64,000 nt of DNA from JBFLVU01 sp964589625 (GCA_964589625.1 CAZPSH010000011.1:31699-95698); one strand, 5' to 3'; counted from the first letter of the stretch, positions 25,597 to 35,038 are shown. Notes: generated from the sequence alone by a model not told the origin. Numbers and translations: made by a program.

Positions 25597-27522
25597 CTAA
25601 GGAGCCTGGGCCCGGCCTGCGTCGAAGTCCACCACCCGGGTCTGGTCGCCGGGTTGGACGTTCCACGTGAAGGCCACCTTTCGCCCGTCGGACGCTGTGA
25701 CCACGAAGCGATGCGAGCCGACCGCGAGGGGCTGTCTCCCGATGAGGGGGAGGTCTTCGAAATACTCGCCATCCACCGCCACCTTGCCGTCCTCGACGGG
25801 CTTCCCATATAGGAACACCCGTCCGGTTCGAAACTCCGGGGTCCGAAGGGAGACCGTGGCCCCGGCTTCCACCACGACCCGCCGCTCGATGGAGCCACGA
25901 AGGGCGGGGTCCACGAACCTCAAAACGTGCTCGCCCGCCGGTAGGAGAAAAGTCTGTCCCGGACGGCCCAGCGGGCGGGTGTCTTCGAAAACAAGAATTT
26001 TATCAGAGCCTCCCGTGACCCGCAACGAGCCCTTTTCGGGCTCCTTTTCCAGCGCCACGGAGAGGGAGGCCGCACCGGTCGAGGGATCCACGACGGCCCG
26101 GTGAGGCAAAGACCCCTCCAGCCGGAGCTCCAATTGGAAGGCCTCGCACCCCTCCCTAGGGAGTTCAGCCGGAGTCTTGAGTCCCGTGTCCACACCGTCC
26201 ACGAAAAGGGAGGCGCCCGGTGGAACGGAGTCAACCGGAAGCCGGAAGGGGCCCGGTGCCAACGGAATGGTCAGAAGGGTGACCGGGTGCGCGCCATCCA
26301 GTTCGGCCCGGCCGTACCGGCATCCCAGACGCGCCTCAACCATGTGGAGCGACCGGTCGTCGACGGCCAGGGTCACGGCGTCCACCGGCTGGCCGTCCAG
26401 GAAAAGCGATGCGCCCGGTGGATCCGTAACCACCGAAATCGCCAGGGGGAGTTTTTCGCTGCCCGCCCCGGAGGCCTGCCCCGGCGGATCGCCCGCACGG
26501 TCCTGGCGCAGGGCCGTGACTACCAGGGTGGCTGCCCCGGCGGCGATGAGGAGCCCTGCCCAGGCCCAGATCCGCCTGGAGAGACGGCCGGGACGCTTGC
26601 GTCGAATCCCAGCGGAGGGTGGAGGGGGAAGGATGCCCTCTCCAGAGGGAAAGGTCTCCTCCACGGCGCTCAGGGGTTGGTCCTCCCAGGTTCCCGTGTC
26701 GAGGAACTCCCCCAGGGCCTCCTGGAAGGCTTGGGCCGATGCAAACCGCTGGGAGGGGTCCTTGGCCAGGGCCTTGGCGAGAATGTGGTCCAGAGCCCGC
26801 GGAAGCCGCGGGCTCACTTCCGCCAGGGGCGCCGGCCGGTCGTTGAGGATCCTGTAGATCACGGTGGAAATCGAGTCGCCGGGGAAGGGCCTCTCCCCGG
26901 CGAGCAGTTCGTAAAGAACCACCCCCATGGAGAAGACGTCCGAGCGCCCGTCGAGAGGGCGGCCCTCGATCTGCTCCGGGGACATGTAGTGGGGGGTGCC
27001 CACAACGAATCCCGCCTGCGTCAGGTGAGCGCCCGCCTCCCGGGCGACCCCGAAATCCATCACCTTCAGGGTCTCCTCGTCTTCGAGGACCATGAGGTTC
27101 GCCGGCTTGATGTCGCGATGGACGATGCCCCTCTTGTGGGCGTATTGGAGGGCCGCCAACCCCTGCATGACGAGCCTCGCGGCGCGCTCGGGGGCGAGCA
27201 GGGTCTTCTTGGAGCAGAAATCCTCCAAGAGTCGGCCCTGAACGTACTCCATGGCGATGTACAGGGTGCCCTTGTCGTCGAAGACGTCGAAGATCGTGAC
27301 GATGTTGGGGTGGAGAAGGCTACCGGCGGCGCGGGCCTCGCGCTGGAACCTCTCCCGGTTCTCGGCCACCTCCTGAGGGCGGGCGCCTTCGGCGGGGCGG
27401 ATGGTTTTGAGCGCCACGCGGCGTCCGATCTGAGGGTCGTAGGCGAGGTAGACCACGCCCATTGCCCCCTTGCCGATCACCTCCTGAACCTGGTATCGCC
27501 CGACCTGGACCGATTCCTCCAT
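25597..27522 (-). CDS. Membrane Ser/Thr protein kinase with C-terminal PEGA domains
   Basis: A 641-residue Hanks-type kinase. The cytoplasmic kinase domain (about 10-275) has the Gly loop GKGAMGVVY, Lys39, catalytic HRDIKPAN (135-142), DFG at 156-158 and the GTPHYMSPEQ activation segment. A Pro/Arg-rich linker leads to one transmembrane helix (about 319-338) and an extracytoplasmic part with PEGA-type repeats such as PPGASLFLDGQPVD, PPGASLFVDGVDTGLKTPAE and a third near VFLYGKPVEDGKVAVDG. PEGA parts may sense envelope ligands. It is first in the minus-strand run ending with selD. The ATG is first in frame after the AT-rich promoter region. Confidence 0.92.
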   Translation of the reverse strand: MEESVQVGRYQVQEVIGKGAMGVVYLAYDPQIGRRVALKTIRPAEGARPQEVAENRERFQREARAAGSLLHPNIVTIFDVFDDKGTLYIAMEYVQGRLLEDFCSKKTLLAPERAARLVMQGLAALQYAHKRGIVHRDIKPANLMVLEDEETLKVMDFGVAREAGAHLTQAGFVVGTPHYMSPEQIEGRPLDGRSDVFSMGVVLYELLAGERPFPGDSISTVIYRILNDRPAPLAEVSPRLPRALDHILAKALAKDPSQRFASAQAFQEALGEFLDTGTWEDQPLSAVEETFPSGEGILPPPPSAGIRRKRPGRLSRRIWAWAGLLIAAGAATLVVTALRQDRAGDPPGQASGAGSEKLPLAISVVTDPPGASLFLDGQPVDAVTLAVDDRSLHMVEARLGCRYGRAELDGAHPVTLLTIPLAPGPFRLPVDSVPPGASLFVDGVDTGLKTPAELPREGCEAFQLELRLEGSLPHRAVVDPSTGAASLSVALEKEPEKGSLRVTGGSDKILVFEDTRPLGRPGQTFLLPAGEHVLRFVDPALRGSIERRVVVEAGATVSLRTPEFRTGRVFLYGKPVEDGKVAVDGEYFEDLPLIGRQPLAVGSHRFVVTASDGRKVAFTWNVQPGDQTRVVDFDAGRAQAP

Positions 27523-27611
27523 GTTCGCCGCCTATGGGCGTATTCTGTCACAAGAGGACCCCGGCGGGGAAGCCCCCTCAGATGAAGTCTTCAAACGGTC
27601 TTCTTATAAAC

Positions 27612-27640
27612 TTGACATTATTATACTAAGAATATATAAT
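27612..27640 (+). promoter_or_regulatory. Perfect consensus sigma70 promoter upstream of clpB
   Basis: TTGACA (27612-27617), a 17-bp spacer and TATAAT (27635-27640) match the consensus at all 12 positions, within a conspicuously AT-rich island (27597-27658) in otherwise GC-rich DNA. Transcription would begin near 27647. No CIRCE palindrome or sigma32-type -10 is visible. Confidence 0.85.
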
Positions 27641-27658
27641 GTATACTAACTTAGATAT

Positions 27659-27683
27659 GAAGCCCCGAGAAGAGAGGGGCTTC
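27659..27683 (+). promoter_or_regulatory. 5'-UTR hairpin just upstream of the clpB ribosome-binding site
   Basis: GAAGCCCC (27659-27666) pairs perfectly with GGGGCTTC (27676-27683) around a 9-nt purine loop. The ribosome-binding site (GGAGAAAAGGA) begins 2 nt later and stays unpaired, so it is more likely a stabiliser or protein/regulator target than a thermosensor that hides the site. Confidence 0.55.
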
Positions 27684-27697
27684 TTGGAGAAAAGGAA

Positions 27698-30295
27698 ATG
27701 AACTGGGACCGGTTCACGGAAAAGTTCAGAGAGGCCATCCAGGGCGCCTTCGAGGAGGCCAAGGGCCGCGGTAATCCCGAACTCGCTCCCGAGCACCTGG
27801 TCCTGGCGGCGCTCCACCAGGAGGGAGGGGTGGTCCCTGGCATCCTGGACAAGCTCGGAGTGGATCCGCTCCCGTTGGCCAACCGCCTCCGTGCGGCCCT
27901 CGACCGTCTGCCCAGGGTGCAAGGGGGGGCCGAGCCCGTACTCTCCCGGGATTCCCTCAACCTGCTCGAGGCGGCGCACGCGCAGGCCCGGTTCTTCAAG
28001 GACGACTACACCTCCACGGAGCATCTCCTGATGGCCGCTTTGGAGGCACAGGGGACGGAAGCGGGGCGGGCCCTTGCGGCATCCAAGGTCACCCGCGAGC
28101 GCCTCATGGCCGCGCTCCAGGAGATCCGGGGCGCCCAGCGCATCTCGGATCCCAATCCGGAAGGGAAGTACCAGGCGCTCAAGCAGTACGGAAGAGATCT
28201 TACGGAACTGGCGCGCCTCCGCCGGCTCGATCCGGTCATCGGACGCGATGAAGAAATAAGGCGCTTGACCCAGGTCCTTGCTCGCCGGACGAAGAACAAC
28301 CCCGTTCTGGTGGGGGACCCGGGCGTAGGCAAGACGGCCATCGTGGAGGGTCTCGCCCTGAGAATTTCCGACGGGGACGTGCCCGAATCCCTGAAGGACA
28401 AGCGTCTCGTTCAGCTCGACTTGGCATCCCTGATCGCTGGGACGAAATTCCGCGGCGAGTTTGAGGACCGGCTGAAGGCCGTGGTCAAGGAAATCGTCGC
28501 CGCCGAGGGCGGGATCATCCTCTTCATCGACGAACTGCACACTCTTGTGGGGGCGGGCGCCGCCGAAGGCGCCATGGACGCGGCCAACATCCTCAAGCCA
28601 GCCCTGGCCAGGGGCGAACTGCACGCCATCGGAGCCACTACACTCTCCGAGTACCGCAAGCACGTGGAGAAGGACCCGGCCCTGGAGCGCCGCTTTCAGC
28701 CTGTGTTCGTGGGGGAGCCCTCGGTGGAGGATGCGGTGGGCATTCTTCGGGGCCTCAAGGAACGGCTGGAGGTCCACCACGGCGTCCGGATCCGCGACGC
28801 CGCCCTGGTGGCCGCCGTGACGCTGTCCCACCGGTATCTCCCCGATCGCCGCCTGCCCGACAAGGCCATCGACCTCGTGGACGAATCGGCGGCGCGCCTG
28901 AGGATCCAGATCGATTCGCGGCCCTACGAACTGGACGGCGTGGAGCGTAGGACGGCCTCCCTCCAGATCGAGAAACAGGCCCTGGCCAAGGAAAGCGACC
29001 CGGCCTCCAAGTCTCGTCTGGAGGAGATCGAGAAGGAACTCTCGGGCCTCGAGGAGCGGGGGCGAGCCCTGCGCGCCCGCTGGCAAGCAGAGCGGGACGC
29101 GATCCACGAAATCCAGTCTATCCGGAGGGAGATGGAAAACCTCCGGGGGGAGGCCGAGCGCGCCGAACGCATCGGCAACTTCGACGAGGCGGCCCGCCTG
29201 CGGTACGGCCGGCTCCCCGGCTCCGAGGCCCGCCTCCGCGAAGTTCAGGAGCGGCTGAAGGGGAGCCAAAAGGGTTCTCCCCTCCTCAAGGAGGAGGTGG
29301 AGGAGGAGGACGTGGCCCAGGTCGTGTCTTCTTGGACGGGGATTCCGGTGGCCCGAATGCTTGAGGGCGAGCGCCAGAAGCTCTTGAACATGGAGGAGCG
29401 CCTCGAAACCCGCGTGGTGGGACAGGACCAGGCCGTGTCGGCCATTGCAGACGCCGTCCGGCGGTCCCGCTCCGGCCTCTCCGACCCTCGGCGGCCCATC
29501 GGCTCCTTCCTGTTCATGGGGCCCACGGGAGTGGGGAAAACGGAACTGTGCCGGGCGCTGGCCGAGTTTCTCTTCGATGACGAACGGGCCATGGTGCGCC
29601 TGGACATGAGCGAGTACATGGAAAAGCACTCGGTGGCCCGCCTCATCGGGGCTCCTCCCGGTTACGTGGGGTACGAGGAGGGTGGACAGCTCACAGAAGC
29701 GGTGCACCGCCGGCCCTACAGCGTGGTCCTCCTCGACGAGGTAGAGAAGGCCCACCCGGACGTTTTTAACGTGCTCCTGCAGGTCCTCGAAGACGGCCGT
29801 CTCACCGACGGAAAGGGAAGGACGGTCGATTTCGCGCAGAGCCTCCTTGTCATGACGAGCAACGTGGGCTCGCGTTGGATGGGAGACCTGGAGGGCGAGG
29901 AAGGGGCGGCGGCGAGGGAGCGGATCCTCCAGGAGCTCAAGTCTACGTTCCGTCCCGAGTTCCTGAACCGCCTGGACGAGGTGATCTTCTTCCGATCCCT
30001 TTCCAGGAAAGACCTCGAAGCCGTCGTGGACATCCAGCTCGAAAGGCTCGCCCGGCGTCTGGAAGAGAAGGGCCTCATTCTGGAGATCTCCCCGGAGGTC
30101 AAAGCGTTCCTCGCGGAGGTGGGTTGGGATCCGGATTACGGCGCCCGGCCGCTGCGGCGGGCCATCCAGAGGCACCTGGAGAACCGGTTGGCGAGGGAAG
30201 TGCTTTCGGGGCGGTTCGTCTCCGGCGACCGGGTCCGCGTCCGGATCGAGGCGGGCGAGCCCGCATTCGATCGGGCCCCGGAGGTGTTACAGTAA
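27698..30295 (+). CDS. clpB: ATP-dependent disaggregase ClpB
   Basis: An 865-residue AAA+ chaperone, full length. N-terminal Clp-N repeats (1-145), first ATPase module with Walker A GDPGVGKT (206-213), middle coiled-coil domain (about 400-525) that contacts DnaK, and second module with GPTGVGKTELCRALAE and the C-terminal oligomerisation region. No ClpP-binding loop is apparent, in keeping with ClpB. It rescues aggregated proteins together with DnaK/DnaJ/GrpE. The ATG has AAAAGGAA upstream. It heads a plus-strand cluster of htpX, an HtrA-type protease and grpE. Confidence 0.96.
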   Translation: MNWDRFTEKFREAIQGAFEEAKGRGNPELAPEHLVLAALHQEGGVVPGILDKLGVDPLPLANRLRAALDRLPRVQGGAEPVLSRDSLNLLEAAHAQARFFKDDYTSTEHLLMAALEAQGTEAGRALAASKVTRERLMAALQEIRGAQRISDPNPEGKYQALKQYGRDLTELARLRRLDPVIGRDEEIRRLTQVLARRTKNNPVLVGDPGVGKTAIVEGLALRISDGDVPESLKDKRLVQLDLASLIAGTKFRGEFEDRLKAVVKEIVAAEGGIILFIDELHTLVGAGAAEGAMDAANILKPALARGELHAIGATTLSEYRKHVEKDPALERRFQPVFVGEPSVEDAVGILRGLKERLEVHHGVRIRDAALVAAVTLSHRYLPDRRLPDKAIDLVDESAARLRIQIDSRPYELDGVERRTASLQIEKQALAKESDPASKSRLEEIEKELSGLEERGRALRARWQAERDAIHEIQSIRREMENLRGEAERAERIGNFDEAARLRYGRLPGSEARLREVQERLKGSQKGSPLLKEEVEEEDVAQVVSSWTGIPVARMLEGERQKLLNMEERLETRVVGQDQAVSAIADAVRRSRSGLSDPRRPIGSFLFMGPTGVGKTELCRALAEFLFDDERAMVRLDMSEYMEKHSVARLIGAPPGYVGYEEGGQLTEAVHRRPYSVVLLDEVEKAHPDVFNVLLQVLEDGRLTDGKGRTVDFAQSLLVMTSNVGSRWMGDLEGEEGAAARERILQELKSTFRPEFLNRLDEVIFFRSLSRKDLEAVVDIQLERLARRLEEKGLILEISPEVKAFLAEVGWDPDYGARPLRRAIQRHLENRLAREVLSGRFVSGDRVRVRIEAGEPAFDRAPEVLQ

Positions 30296-30352
30296 GAACC
30301 GGCGGCCATCCGGGGGGTCGCGTTCCTTCCGGAGGAGCCTTGGAGGACGGTC

Positions 30353-31201
30353 ATGGGTAATTGGTTCAGAACAATGGTTCTCTTCGCGGCCCTCGCCGGG
30401 CTTCTCATGCTCGTGGGTGGTGCCGTGGCGGGCCAGCGAGGCGTGTTGATCGCCTTCTTCATCTCGCTGGCCATCAACTTCTTCTCCTACTGGTTTTCGG
30501 ACAAGATGGTCCTCGCTTCCTATGGGGCCAAGGAGGTGACGGAGGCCGAGGCCCCGCGCCTTCACGCGGTAGTGAGCGAGCTCAGCCAGCGGGCCGGAAT
30601 CCCAAAGCCCCGGGTGTATCGGATCCCCGAGGAAAGCCCCAACGCCTTCGCCACGGGGCGCAATCCCGACCACGCGGCGGTAGCGGTCACCGACGGCATC
30701 GCGCGTCTCCTGTCGGAGGAAGAACTGAAGGGCGTCCTGGCCCACGAGCTCGCCCACGTGAAGCACCGTGACATCCTCATCGGCACGGTGGCCGCGTCCA
30801 TCGCCTCCGCGATCATGTTCATCGCGACCATGGCCCGGTGGGCCGCCATTTTCGGAGGCGGGAGAAGCGACGACCGCGAAGGGGGCTTCAACCCCATCGG
30901 CCTGCTCGTTGCGGCCGTGGTGGCCCCCGTGGCCGCCTTGCTCATTCAAATGGCGATTTCCCGGTCCCGGGAATACGCCGCCGACGCGGGCGGCGCCTCC
31001 TACGCTGGAAACCCATACGGGCTGGCGGAGGCCCTCAAGAAGCTGGATGCGTGGTCCAAACGGGTCCCCCTGCAGGCGAGCCCCGCCACGTCCCACATGT
31101 TCATCGTCAAGCCGTTCACCGGTGGCGGCCTCTTCAGCCTGTTTTCGACGCACCCCCCGATCCCCAAGCGGATCGAGAGGCTCATGGGGATGAGGGGCTG
31201 A
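30353..31201 (+). CDS. htpX: Membrane zinc metalloprotease HtpX
   Basis: A 282-residue M48 peptidase. Two N-terminal transmembrane segments (about 8-26 and 31-48), zinc motif HELAH at 131-135, further hydrophobic segments (about 144-162 and 180-202), and the third-ligand region ISRSREYAADAGG. HtpX degrades misfolded membrane proteins and is usually heat- or envelope-stress induced. The start has a GGAGGAC ribosome-binding site. It lies 57 nt after clpB. Confidence 0.94.
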   Translation: MGNWFRTMVLFAALAGLLMLVGGAVAGQRGVLIAFFISLAINFFSYWFSDKMVLASYGAKEVTEAEAPRLHAVVSELSQRAGIPKPRVYRIPEESPNAFATGRNPDHAAVAVTDGIARLLSEEELKGVLAHELAHVKHRDILIGTVAASIASAIMFIATMARWAAIFGGGRSDDREGGFNPIGLLVAAVVAPVAALLIQMAISRSREYAADAGGASYAGNPYGLAEALKKLDAWSKRVPLQASPATSHMFIVKPFTGGGLFSLFSTHPPIPKRIERLMGMRG

Positions 31202-31281
31202 CGGGGTCGCCGGGGCGATAGGACCCGCGCGGGGCGCTTCCCGTCCCCGCGGCGGGCTCCGGTTCTTCGGGGGAATCCGAC

Positions 31282-32601
31282 ATGAACAGCGCGAGAGCGA
31301 GCGTCGCGGCGGCAGTCCTTGTCCTGTCCACCCTCTGGGTCCCGGCCCAGGGATCCCGGGCCCAGCGGGAGACGCAGGTCGTCCGGGTTGTGCGGGAGGT
31401 GGCGCCCTCCGTGGTATACGTCTCCTCCCAGCAACGGGTGAAGAACCCGTTCTCGGGCCCCTTCTGGGACCTGTTCGGGGAGGATTTCCCCGGGGGAGGG
31501 CCGCCCCGGGGCGAGGAGAATTCGCTGGGGTCCGGGGTGATCATCGACTCCGCGGGGTTTGTGCTCACGAACGAGCACGTGATCATGGGGGGCGCCAACA
31601 TCCGCGTGACGCTCAACGACGGGAGGCAGTTCCCGGCCCGGGTGGTGGGATCGGCGCCCGAGATGGACCTCGCCCTCCTGAAGGTGGAGGGCGGCGGCCC
31701 CTTTCCTTCGGCACGCCTCGGGCGCTCGGACGACCTCATGATCGGGGAGACCGTCATCGCCGTGGGGAACCCCTTCGGCCTTTCCAATACGGTGTCCGTA
31801 GGCGTCCTCTCCGCGGTGGGGCGGACCGTGGCGGCGGGAGACCGCCAGTTCTCGGACTTCCTGCAGACAGACGCCCCCATCAATCCCGGGAACTCGGGGG
31901 GGCCGCTCCTCAACATCCTCGGGGAGGTGATCGGAGTCAATACCGCCATCATCCGCCAGGCCCAGAGCATCGGCTTTGCCATACCCATCAACCGCGCCCG
32001 GCGCGTGATGGAGCAGCTGAAAACCTACGGAAAGGTCCGGCCCATCTGGCTGGGCGTGTTGGTCCTCGATCCCAGCGAATCGTACAAGCGCAGGCTGGGA
32101 CAGTCCACCGGGGCGGTCATCGCGCGGACGTACCCCTTCGCCTATCCCCAGGACGTCCTCCAGAAGGACGATTTCATCCTCTCCGTGGACGGGAAGGCCT
32201 TGGACGGGGCGGGAGACCTGAACGCGCGGATGGCGCTGCTGAACGCCGGCCAGAAGGTGACGCTCGCGGGCCTTCGGGATGGGAAGCGCTTCTCGGCCAC
32301 GGTGGAGGCCCGGCTGATGCCGGAGAGGCTCACGCCGGCCATGGCGTGGGAACTGCTGGGCATCCGGGTGACGGCGTCCGGCCGGGCCATCGAAGTGGGG
32401 GCCGTGCGCCGGGGCTCTCCCGCCGAAGCGGTGGGCCTTAGAAGCGGAGACGCGATCCTGGCGGTCATGGACCAGCCCGTGGAAAGCCCCGAGGACTTCC
32501 TGGCCCAGGCACGGTCGGCCCTGGGCACGACCGGGCTTCCGCTCAGCGTCGGGAGGGGTCCCTGGACCTACTACGTGACCCTCGACCTGCTGTCGCAGTG
32601 A
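31282..32601 (+). CDS. HtrA/DegP-type periplasmic serine protease
   Basis: A 439-residue exported S1C protease. Signal peptide (about 1-27). Trypsin-like domain with His99 (LTNEHVIMGG), Asp129 (EMDLALLKV) and Ser205 (NPGNSGGPLL). Two PDZ-like regions follow: about 245-325 (IWLGVLVLDP, DDFILSVDGKAL) and 335-425 (RRGSPAEAVGLRSGDAILAV). It degrades or refolds damaged envelope proteins. It sits between htpX and grpE in the same orientation; DegP, DegQ and DegS cannot be separated on sequence alone. Confidence 0.93.
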   Translation: MNSARASVAAAVLVLSTLWVPAQGSRAQRETQVVRVVREVAPSVVYVSSQQRVKNPFSGPFWDLFGEDFPGGGPPRGEENSLGSGVIIDSAGFVLTNEHVIMGGANIRVTLNDGRQFPARVVGSAPEMDLALLKVEGGGPFPSARLGRSDDLMIGETVIAVGNPFGLSNTVSVGVLSAVGRTVAAGDRQFSDFLQTDAPINPGNSGGPLLNILGEVIGVNTAIIRQAQSIGFAIPINRARRVMEQLKTYGKVRPIWLGVLVLDPSESYKRRLGQSTGAVIARTYPFAYPQDVLQKDDFILSVDGKALDGAGDLNARMALLNAGQKVTLAGLRDGKRFSATVEARLMPERLTPAMAWELLGIRVTASGRAIEVGAVRRGSPAEAVGLRSGDAILAVMDQPVESPEDFLAQARSALGTTGLPLSVGRGPWTYYVTLDLLSQ

Positions 32602-32619
32602 ACTTCCGGGAGATGCGCC

Positions 32620-33267
32620 ATGAAGGCTGAACCTCGTCCTGTGCCTGACCAGGAGATCATGAATCATCGTGACCACGATCCGGCGGCCGCCCGGGTGCAC
32701 AAGATCCCCGTGTCCGTCGTGGACCGCAGGCGGGTCGGCCGGGAGGAAGACGGGGCCGTCGAGGCCGGCGCCGCCGGGCCCAACTTGAAGCCAAGTTACG
32801 TGGAGGAGCTGGAGGGTCGGGTCGCCCGCGCCGAGGCCCGGCTCAAGGAGCGGCTGGCGGAATTGGAGGAGGAGGCGAGGCGGTCCAGGGAGCGCGTGGC
32901 GAGGGATCTGGAGCGACGTTACGCCGACCGGGAGAAGGCCACCCTGCTGGATGTTCTGGACATCCTGGACGACCTGGACCGGGCCGCGGCCCTCGCCGCC
33001 GACAACCCCGCCGTGGCGCAGGGCCTGTCGCTGGTCTCCGGCCGATTCGTGCAGTTTCTGGAGCGAAGGTCCTGCGTGCGGTTCTCGCCCGCCTGCGGGG
33101 ACGATTTCGACCCGACGATCATGGAGGCCGTGGCGCTTCAGCCCGGAGAGACGGGGAAGGTCGCGGGTCTTCTTCAGGCGGGGTATCGCCAGGGGGACTC
33201 TCTCCTGCGGCCTGCCAAGGTGTCCGTCGGAACCGGTCCGCAGGGGTCCACCTTACCGGCGGATTGA
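32620..33267 (+). CDS. grpE: Nucleotide exchange factor GrpE
   Basis: A 215-residue co-chaperone. A long N-terminal helix (about 58-115), with the conserved LLDVLDILDDLDRAA, forms the dimer stalk. The C-terminal beta domain has GDDFDPTIMEAVALQP and VAGLLQAGYRQGDSLLRPAKV, the family signature. It releases ADP from DnaK. The first 55 residues are variable. DnaK and DnaJ are not in the window. The ATG at 32620 is 18 nt after the protease stop, so co-transcription is likely. Confidence 0.93.
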   Translation: MKAEPRPVPDQEIMNHRDHDPAAARVHKIPVSVVDRRRVGREEDGAVEAGAAGPNLKPSYVEELEGRVARAEARLKERLAELEEEARRSRERVARDLERRYADREKATLLDVLDILDDLDRAAALAADNPAVAQGLSLVSGRFVQFLERRSCVRFSPACGDDFDPTIMEAVALQPGETGKVAGLLQAGYRQGDSLLRPAKVSVGTGPQGSTLPAD

Positions 33268-33343
33268 GGAGGCGCGCCGGAGGGGGGCGGGTCTGGCCGG
33301 GGGACCTTTCAGGCCTCTGAAGCCTCCCAGCGGGGTCCACCCC

Positions 33344-35038
33344 TCAGGAATCGGGTTGGTTTTCGTCCGGAACGTGCTCCGCAGGGCGACCTCCGAACTT
33401 CTTCCTCCAGGTCTGTCCCCAGTGGCTCCGTCCCGCCAGGGAATCCCGGTGGGAAACGAAGGTGTCCTGCCGGGTGCCCGACGTGTCGGGAAGGTTCGAC
33501 GGCTCCCTGGTTTCGGGGACGGAAAGGCCTGATGCCGAGCGCCCCACCTCACGAGCCTGAGGCGTGGACCCAGGCCTCGGCTTCCATCCGGACCTCTGGG
33601 TTCCCGATCCATAAGGCTGCCCCTTTCCACGCCCGCCTGGACCTTCCGCGTGGGACCGGCGTGGGGGTTTGCCCCTGCCTTTTCCCAGCGAGGGGGAAGC
33701 CGTTGCAGCGCGGCCCTCCTCGGCGCGATGAGGGGCGTTCTCGGTCCGGCGCGGTCCCACCTCTCGGTCCGCCCCGGACCCCTTTTGTGACGTCGGATCC
33801 GCCAATGCTCGGCGCTCCGCCTTCGACTTGGACCGGGCCCTCTCCTCGGCCTTGCGCTTTCGGATGGCGGCGATTCGCTCGGCCAGAGGAACCTCGAACT
33901 TTTCCTCCGGCCGCCGGGTGTAATCGAAGCCCTCCATCGTGCGCCGGGGGATCTTCCAGCCAAGGTGCCGCTCGATTTCGCGGAAATCACCTTCTTCCTG
34001 CGGCGAGACGAGCGTGAACGCTTCTCCCGTGGCCTGCGCCCTGGCGGTGCGGCCCACCCGGTGAATGTACTCCTCGGGGAGGTGCGGCACGTCGAAGTTC
34101 ACCACGAGCCCGAGGGCTTCCACGTCGATGCCGCGGGAGGCGATGTCCGTGGCCACGAGGACCTGAAACCGGCCCGCCTTGAACCCCGTCATGGCCTCGG
34201 TCCTCTGAAACTGGCTCCGGCCGCCGTGGATCCGGGCGCAGGAGACGCCGCGCTTTTCCAGAAAATCCCCGAGGCGGTTCGCCCTGTGCTTCGTCCGGGT
34301 GAAGGCGAGGACGCTGCGCGCCTCCGGGAGCTTGAGGATCTCCAGGAGGAGGTGGGATTTCAATTCGTGGGGGACGGAGTAGGCCGAGTGGTTGATTCCG
34401 GCGGCGGGTTCGGATTTCTGCTCCACGTTGATGGCCACGGGGCTCGTTAGCATCTCGCTGGCCAGCTCTACGATGGGCAGGGGAAGCGTGGCCGAAAAAA
34501 GCATGGTCTGCCTGGTCTTGGGCAGCCGGTCGAGGATTCGGCGGACGTCCGGGAGGAACCCCATGTCCAGCATCCGGTCCGCCTCGTCCAGAACCAGGAA
34601 CTCCAGGGCGTCCAGGCGGGTGTAGGGATACTGCATGTGGTCCAGGAGGCGTCCGGGGGTGGCGATCACGACTTCCACTCCCTTCTTGAGGGCCTTGATT
34701 TGGGGCTCCATCCCCACGCCGCCGTAGATGGCGACCCCGCGGATCGGAGTATGGCGGGCGAGGGCCTTGAGGTGGTCGGCGATCTGTGCCGCCAGCTCCC
34801 GGGTGGGGGCGAGGACGAGGGCGCGGGTTCCCTGGCCGGGATGGTCTAGAAATCGTTGGAGAATCGGGAGGAGAAAGGCCGCCGTCTTTCCGCTTCCCGT
34901 GGCCGCGGCGGCCAGGACGTGCCGCCCCTTGAGAAGGGGCGGGAGGGCCTTTTCCTGGATCGGGGTCGGTTGGGTGAACTCCAGATCCTTCAGGGCCTGG
35001 AGGAGGTCCGGGTGGAGACCGAAGGTGGAAAACGACAT
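33344..35038 (-). CDS. DEAD-box RNA helicase with long basic C-terminal tail
   Basis: A 564-residue RhlE/CsdA-type helicase. It starts with the Q motif (STFGLHPDLLQALKDLEFTQPTPIQ). Then motif I AATGSGKT (about 45-52), PTRELAAQ, LDEADRML, SATLPL, and motif VI HRVGRTAR. The core ends near residue 380; the last 180 residues are Lys/Arg/Gly/Ser-rich and probably disordered, likely adding RNA affinity. Roles include ribosome assembly and mRNA unwinding. The ATG at 35038 aligns with the family; an in-frame upstream ATG at 35077 would add 13 basic residues. It is convergent with grpE. Confidence 0.92.
   Translation of the reverse strand: MSFSTFGLHPDLLQALKDLEFTQPTPIQEKALPPLLKGRHVLAAAATGSGKTAAFLLPILQRFLDHPGQGTRALVLAPTRELAAQIADHLKALARHTPIRGVAIYGGVGMEPQIKALKKGVEVVIATPGRLLDHMQYPYTRLDALEFLVLDEADRMLDMGFLPDVRRILDRLPKTRQTMLFSATLPLPIVELASEMLTSPVAINVEQKSEPAAGINHSAYSVPHELKSHLLLEILKLPEARSVLAFTRTKHRANRLGDFLEKRGVSCARIHGGRSQFQRTEAMTGFKAGRFQVLVATDIASRGIDVEALGLVVNFDVPHLPEEYIHRVGRTARAQATGEAFTLVSPQEEGDFREIERHLGWKIPRRTMEGFDYTRRPEEKFEVPLAERIAAIRKRKAEERARSKSKAERRALADPTSQKGSGADREVGPRRTENAPHRAEEGRAATASPSLGKGRGKPPRRSHAEGPGGRGKGQPYGSGTQRSGWKPRPGSTPQAREVGRSASGLSVPETREPSNLPDTSGTRQDTFVSHRDSLAGRSHWGQTWRKKFGGRPAEHVPDENQPDS

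Noticed and set aside
25590..25898. N-terminal extension of the propeller-like protein
   Set aside because: The in-frame upstream part overlaps the kinase C-terminus and has a shadow-like composition; the protein most likely starts near 25589.
27626..30175. An 849-codon open frame opposite clpB
   Set aside because: Antisense shadow of clpB; no ribosome-binding site, no domain.
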